Assembly (NCBI RefSeq): GCF_005239225.2
Contig: NC_133284.1
Coordinates: forward strand, 29,436,339 to 29,500,338
Reading direction: 5' to 3'
Source of the DNA: Populus alba
Taxonomy: Eukaryota; Streptophyta; Magnoliopsida; Malpighiales; Salicaceae
Length of the DNA stretch: 64,000 nucleotides
This document shows, in pieces, positions 59,881-64,000 of this stretch. The notes under the pieces were generated by a model, which was not told where the DNA came from, did not search any database, and saw only the letters and a program-made list of their open reading frames with translations. Within the stretch, counting starts at the first letter, position 1. Each line of letters opens with the position of its first letter. The position numbers and the translations under genes are program-made.

Positions 59881-61150
59881 ACTGGAACACGCGGGCTTGC
59901 CATCTAATCGTAGCATTAAATTATGTTGGCCGAGAACGATGACAGGAACTACTTTTCACCTGTTAAAAAAATTAGAACGTGAATCTCGTTCACATCAAAT
60001 GGAAAAGGTCATGAAAAATTTATTTATGTTCTAAAAATCCATTTAGAAAAGAAACTACTGTCACGTCTCACCTGCCCTCAAGTCTACATATTGGACCTCA
60101 AAATTATTTGTTGAAAGACGCAACGCGTGATGAATTATCCTTTCGCAAGGAACAGTGAAGCGCACCCCTACTGTATGATGATAGGTCCAGACAAACAAGA
60201 GTTTGCAAAGAGAAAAGGCCAATTAAAACCTATCGTAGATGCTTATTGATGAGACAGTCAAGAAGAAAATAACCAAATATATATATATATATATAAAGGG
60301 AAACTGGCAAGAACCATGTATAAGTCATCTGCCACACGATAGCTTACCAGATGGGGCCATGGAAGAGAGTCTGTCAACAGATTTTATGACTCTGGTTTAA
60401 TGGGTCTGGAGCATCAGCAACCCCGCTTACCTGCCTGCGCATACCTTGTCTCTCGAGAGTATTTATATTTAAAACCATCGAAGTACAGCAAGAAGTCATT
60501 TTTTCCTCTTCTTGTCTGCGTCCTCATTATCTGCTGATCCACAGCAGGCATGGATTCAAGCCTTGCAGTAAATTTGAGATGCATTATCCTCTCTCGAAGG
60601 GGATAAAAGGCAGAAGGGGACGAAAGGGGTCAAGCAGTAGATATTTAGCTAGATGCATTCGGGACACCTTCATATGCCTCTTCTCTTCCACCAACATGTT
60701 GCACATGCATTATAAGTAACATGCACGTCGTGGTATTGGAGCACGTACAGAACAGGAAACCAGTCAATCTCCGACAAGATAGAACGATTGGCTAATCCAT
60801 GTTGTCGCCTGTACAGAAATGAACCCTAGGTTATTGCAGGGTTGGATTACAGAATAGAGGGCTCAGCGCCACACTATATCCTTAATTTTCTATATTTCTG
60901 TGCTTCAAACCGCGGCGCCATGGCATCAAGAAATGACACTTTAGTATATTTAACATCGTATATTAATCCTCCTTCCTTTTTGTTACGAATTTAAACAACA
61001 AAAAGGATTATGATTAGTAACAGCATATATCTTGCACATAAACATTATTCTTAAACAACTTTGATTTTTTAGTACTTCATCATATGGATGCATAGCTTTT
61101 TTTATTTATAATTATGATTATTTTTTATATAAAAAATTGTACTTGAAGTA
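59881..61150. other. Intergenic region, no gene
   Basis: Moderate composition, no domain-bearing ORF. A (TA)n tract lies at 60278-60295. Confidence 0.5.
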
Positions 61151-61193
61151 CCTGGATGTTTACTTTTTTCACAAAAAGAAATTATGCAACCCG

Positions 61194-61219
61194 GTGCGAA
61201 TTGCACGTTAAATAACTAG
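61194..61219 (+). mobile_element. Isolated Helitron-like 3' end
   Basis: Hairpin GTGCGAATTGCAC (61194-61206, 4-bp stem) is followed by 9 bases and CTAG (61216-61219), then T. Only the terminus is recognised; the body upstream is unclear. Confidence 0.4.
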
Positions 61220-61299
61220 TGTATATCTAGATACAGATGATGCATGGCCCTTTGCGGTATTAGGATGAGATTTTCGATTTTTTTTATTATTTTTATAAT

Positions 61300-62010
61300 A
61301 GCGTTCATGTGCCCTGTACAAACAAGGTTTTGATGTAGAAGATTTGAAAGCAAGCAACTTGTTTGAAATTCTCGTGTTTATTACATTGAATTTTCAACGC
61401 TTCAAACGTGTAAGATAGTAAAGAAGAGATCGATGATTCCGTCGAGACTCCGTTGCTGGCACCAAGAGAAAAAATCCAACAGAAGGAAAACGTCGAGAAA
61501 GGCCTCTGTTTCACTGGGGCACAAGGATCGGACAGGGACGTGTAAACGCCAATCCCACGCCAATCCCCTTATCGCTTAATCTACTCCTCCCTCTCCCTCT
61601 CCCACCCAATGCTCCATCGATCCTTCCCTCTCTACAATTTTTGTTTCTATCTCCACTCCAAATTACTAAATACCTTCCCTCTAATTTATCCACGCCATGC
61701 TATCTTCAAGACTGGATTTGTGTGCGATCAATAAAAATTATCCCAGAGAGGAGAACTTTTGGACATGCAAGCGATCGTTTTCGCCGTCCGTGTCGTTGCA
61801 AGAGGGACCACCGTTGATTGTGCCTTGGCCATGGAGTGATATTCCACGCGCCACCAACACCGTTCAAGAGCCACGGCCATTAACATGGACGGAATTACAG
61901 GGGCTAGCAGGGGCAGGGTCCATAACAAGGATGATACATACCCATTAATCATACATGTCATTAGTAATTTTAAAACGTAGACATCTAATGCTGAAAAATA
62001 TAGATACATG
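61300..62010. other. GC-richer island without a recognised gene
   Basis: 61490-61930 has balanced composition and overlapping short ORFs on both strands (61305-61514 and 61511-61693 minus, 61697-61948 plus). None matches a family I know. It might be a gene remnant or a non-coding exon. Confidence 0.35.
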
Positions 62011-62099
62011 TCATTATTATATATATAATCTAATAAACTAAAACTGCTCCATCTTTTATTGTGTTAGTCTTTTGCTTTGTTTTTTTTAAGTTGTTTTTT

Positions 62100-64000
62100 T
62101 CTTTGTTTTTTTTAATGAATAGATTTTTTGTTTAATTTTTTTTTTGTTAAAGTTAAATTTTTTTCTATTTGATTATCAAATTTTCATAACACGTATTATG
62201 GGTTTGACGGGTTAACCTAGATTTTTTTTCTAGTTTTTTTTAATTAATTTTTTTGTTTAATTTAGTTTGTTTAAATTAAAAAAATTTTCTATCTAGTTAT
62301 GAAACTTTTATAACACGGATTCCGGGTTTGACATAATTCTAGGTTGACCCGTAAATTTTTTATCCTAATTAGCTATCAAACTTTCATAACACAAATCTCA
62401 TGTTTAATGGGTTAATTTGGTTTGAAGGGTTAACTCAGTTAATTCAGATATTTTTTCTTTTTCTTCATTAGTTTTTTTTTTCATGTAGGTTTTTTTTTTG
62501 TTTTTCTTTCTTTTTAATTGATTTTTTTTAAAATTTAGTTTGTTAATATTAAATTTTTTTCTATTTAGTTATTAAATTTTTGTAAAATGGATCTAAGGTT
62601 TGACGGGTTCACCCGGTTAATTCAGATTTATTTTTCTTTTTCTTCATTAGTTTTTTTTCTTCATATAGGTTTTTTTTCCTTTGTTCTTTTTTTTTCTATT
62701 TAATTAATTTTTTTTATTTAATTTAGTTCATTAATATTATTTTTTTTCTATTTAGTTATCGCTCTCATGACATGAATCTCAGATTTGACGGGTTAACCCA
62801 ATTGATTCAGATTTTTTTTTTCATTAGTTTTTTTCTTCCAATTTCATTTTTTTAACATTATAATTAACCCATTGTCAAAAGGCTGAGCATGTTTTTTTTT
62901 CTTTCTTTTTTTTTTCCTTTTTCTTTCTTTTTTTAATGAATATTTTTTTTTTGTTTAATTTAGTTTGTTGATGTTAAATTTTTTTCTATTTAGTTATCAA
63001 ACTTTTATGACATGGATTCCGAGTTAACCCAAAATATTTTTTTGGTTTTTCTTTTTAATTAATTTTTTCGTTTAATTTAGTTTGTTAATGTTAAATTTTT
63101 TCTATTTCGTTATTAAACTTTCATGACACGGATCACGAATTTGACGGGTTAACCCAGCTAATTATGGGTTAACCCATATTTTTTTTTTCTATTCAGTTAT
63201 CAAATTTTCATGAAATGAATCCAAAGCTTGCATGGTTAACCTGATTTGAAGGGTTAACCAAGTTAATTCATATTTTTTTTATTTCTTCATTAGTTTTTTT
63301 CTTTATGTAGGCTTTTTTTTTTCTTTTAAATTAATCTTTTTTTTTTAAGTATTTTTGTGTTTTTTTCTTTTACCTTTTTTTTTTCTTTTTAATTATTATT
63401 TTTTTAAATTTAGTTTGTTAATAGTAAGTTTTTTTTCTATTTAGTTATCAAACTTTCATGACATGAATCCCAGGTTTGACGGGTTAACCTAGTTAATTCA
63501 GGTTTGTTTTTCTTTTTTTTCATTAGTTTTTTTTTCGTCCTGTAGGTTTTCTTTCTTTTTAATTAATCTTTTTTTTGGTTTAATTTAGTTCATTAATGTT
63601 AATTTTTTTCTATATAGTTATCACATTCTCATGACACGAATCCCAGGACCTGATTTAATGAGTTTACCTAGTTGATTCATATATTTTTTTCTTCATTGGT
63701 TTTTTTTTCTTCCAATTTCATCTTTAAATATTGTAATTAACTATAACTAAAATGCATCAACCTTTTTTCTTTCAATTTCATGACACAAATTCTAGATTTG
63801 ACGGGTTAACCTGGTTTGACGAGTGAAACCAATTGATTTAGATTTTTTTTTTTCTTAAGTAGTTTTTTTTTTCAATTTTATTTTTTAATATCGATTTGAT
63901 TAAAAATTGAACTTTATGATTTGTTTTATTTACTGTTCATTCAATTATTATTATACCATGAGGTGATTTTAATATACCCCTCCTTGCAAATCACTTTTAA
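62100..64000 (+). repeat. Tandem array U1, plus orientation (about 11 units, runs off the window)
   Basis: The marker TTATCAAACTTTCATGACAC followed by TTTGACGGGTTAACC, in variants, occurs near 62166, 62296, 62371, 62565, 62755, 62990, 63108, 63195, 63443, 63616 and 63775. Spacers are T-runs and a TTTAGTTTGTTAATRTTAAA-type block. The same units, inverted, lie inside the element at 34292-35877 (34620-34900). Confidence 0.75.

Noticed and set aside
61697..61948. 83-codon plus-strand ORF in the GC-richer island
   Set aside because: No family match, and an equally long ORF exists on the other strand. Kept only as part of an unassigned island.
58550..64000. CRISPR-like array (regularly spaced repeats)
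   Set aside because: Units are T-rich, imperfect and vary in period, spacers are not unique, and the genome is a plant. These are transposon-linked tandem arrays.

Overview
This is a eukaryotic, plant nuclear window. Its genes have spliced introns with GT/AG borders, plastid-targeting leaders and TATA boxes 80-110 bp upstream of start codons. Intergenic DNA is very AT-rich and full of plant transposons. The gene set (CYP86A1, PHT4;1, TSP9, an R2R3-MYB of the MYB98/64/119 type, and C2H2 and TPR proteins) is eudicot. The dispersed AT-rich repeat, the SINEs and the overall style of intergenic DNA point to a woody rosid, most likely Salicaceae (Populus or Salix). That assignment is inference from pattern recognition, not from a search.

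Layout. Positions 1-1983 hold the decayed 3' half of a Ty3/gypsy chromovirus (RNase H end, integrase, chromodomain-like tail, 3' LTR). Positions 2131-6613 are a structurally complete, young-looking LTR element on the minus strand. It has paired LTRs, a 5-bp target duplication, an initiator-Met tRNA primer site and a polypurine tract. Its single ORF joins gag directly to an integrase-tail remnant, so it is non-autonomous. The gene-bearing part follows: a small basic plant protein (8.0-8.4 kb, +), TSP9 (12.9-13.2 kb, -), CYP86A1 (17.1-18.7 kb, +), PHT4;1 with ten coding exons (19.6-24.4 kb, -), a C2H2 zinc-finger protein with a PARP-like C-terminal region (30.8-31.9 kb, +), an R2R3-MYB with three exons (40.0-42.9 kb, -) and a TPR protein with two exons (47.6-49.8 kb, -). 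From about 50 kb to the right edge I find no convincing gene. That stretch is AT-rich repeat, tandem arrays and Helitron-like ends.

How the genes relate. They are not an operon or a functional cluster. TSP9 and PHT4;1 both act at the thylakoid, CYP86A1 makes suberin monomers in the ER, and the MYB is probably a reproductive-cell regulator. Their order looks like an ancestral block whose relatives are scattered over several Arabidopsis segments (from memory: JOSL, PHT4;1, C2H2 and TPR on one, MYB119 and CYP86A1 on another).

The most interesting leads are the zinc-finger/PARP-like fusion, the gag-plus-tail LTR element, and a family of Helitron-like elements carrying long T-rich tandem arrays that recur 23-28 kb apart in opposite orientation. 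I saw no CRISPR array, rRNA gene, tRNA gene or microbial-type system.
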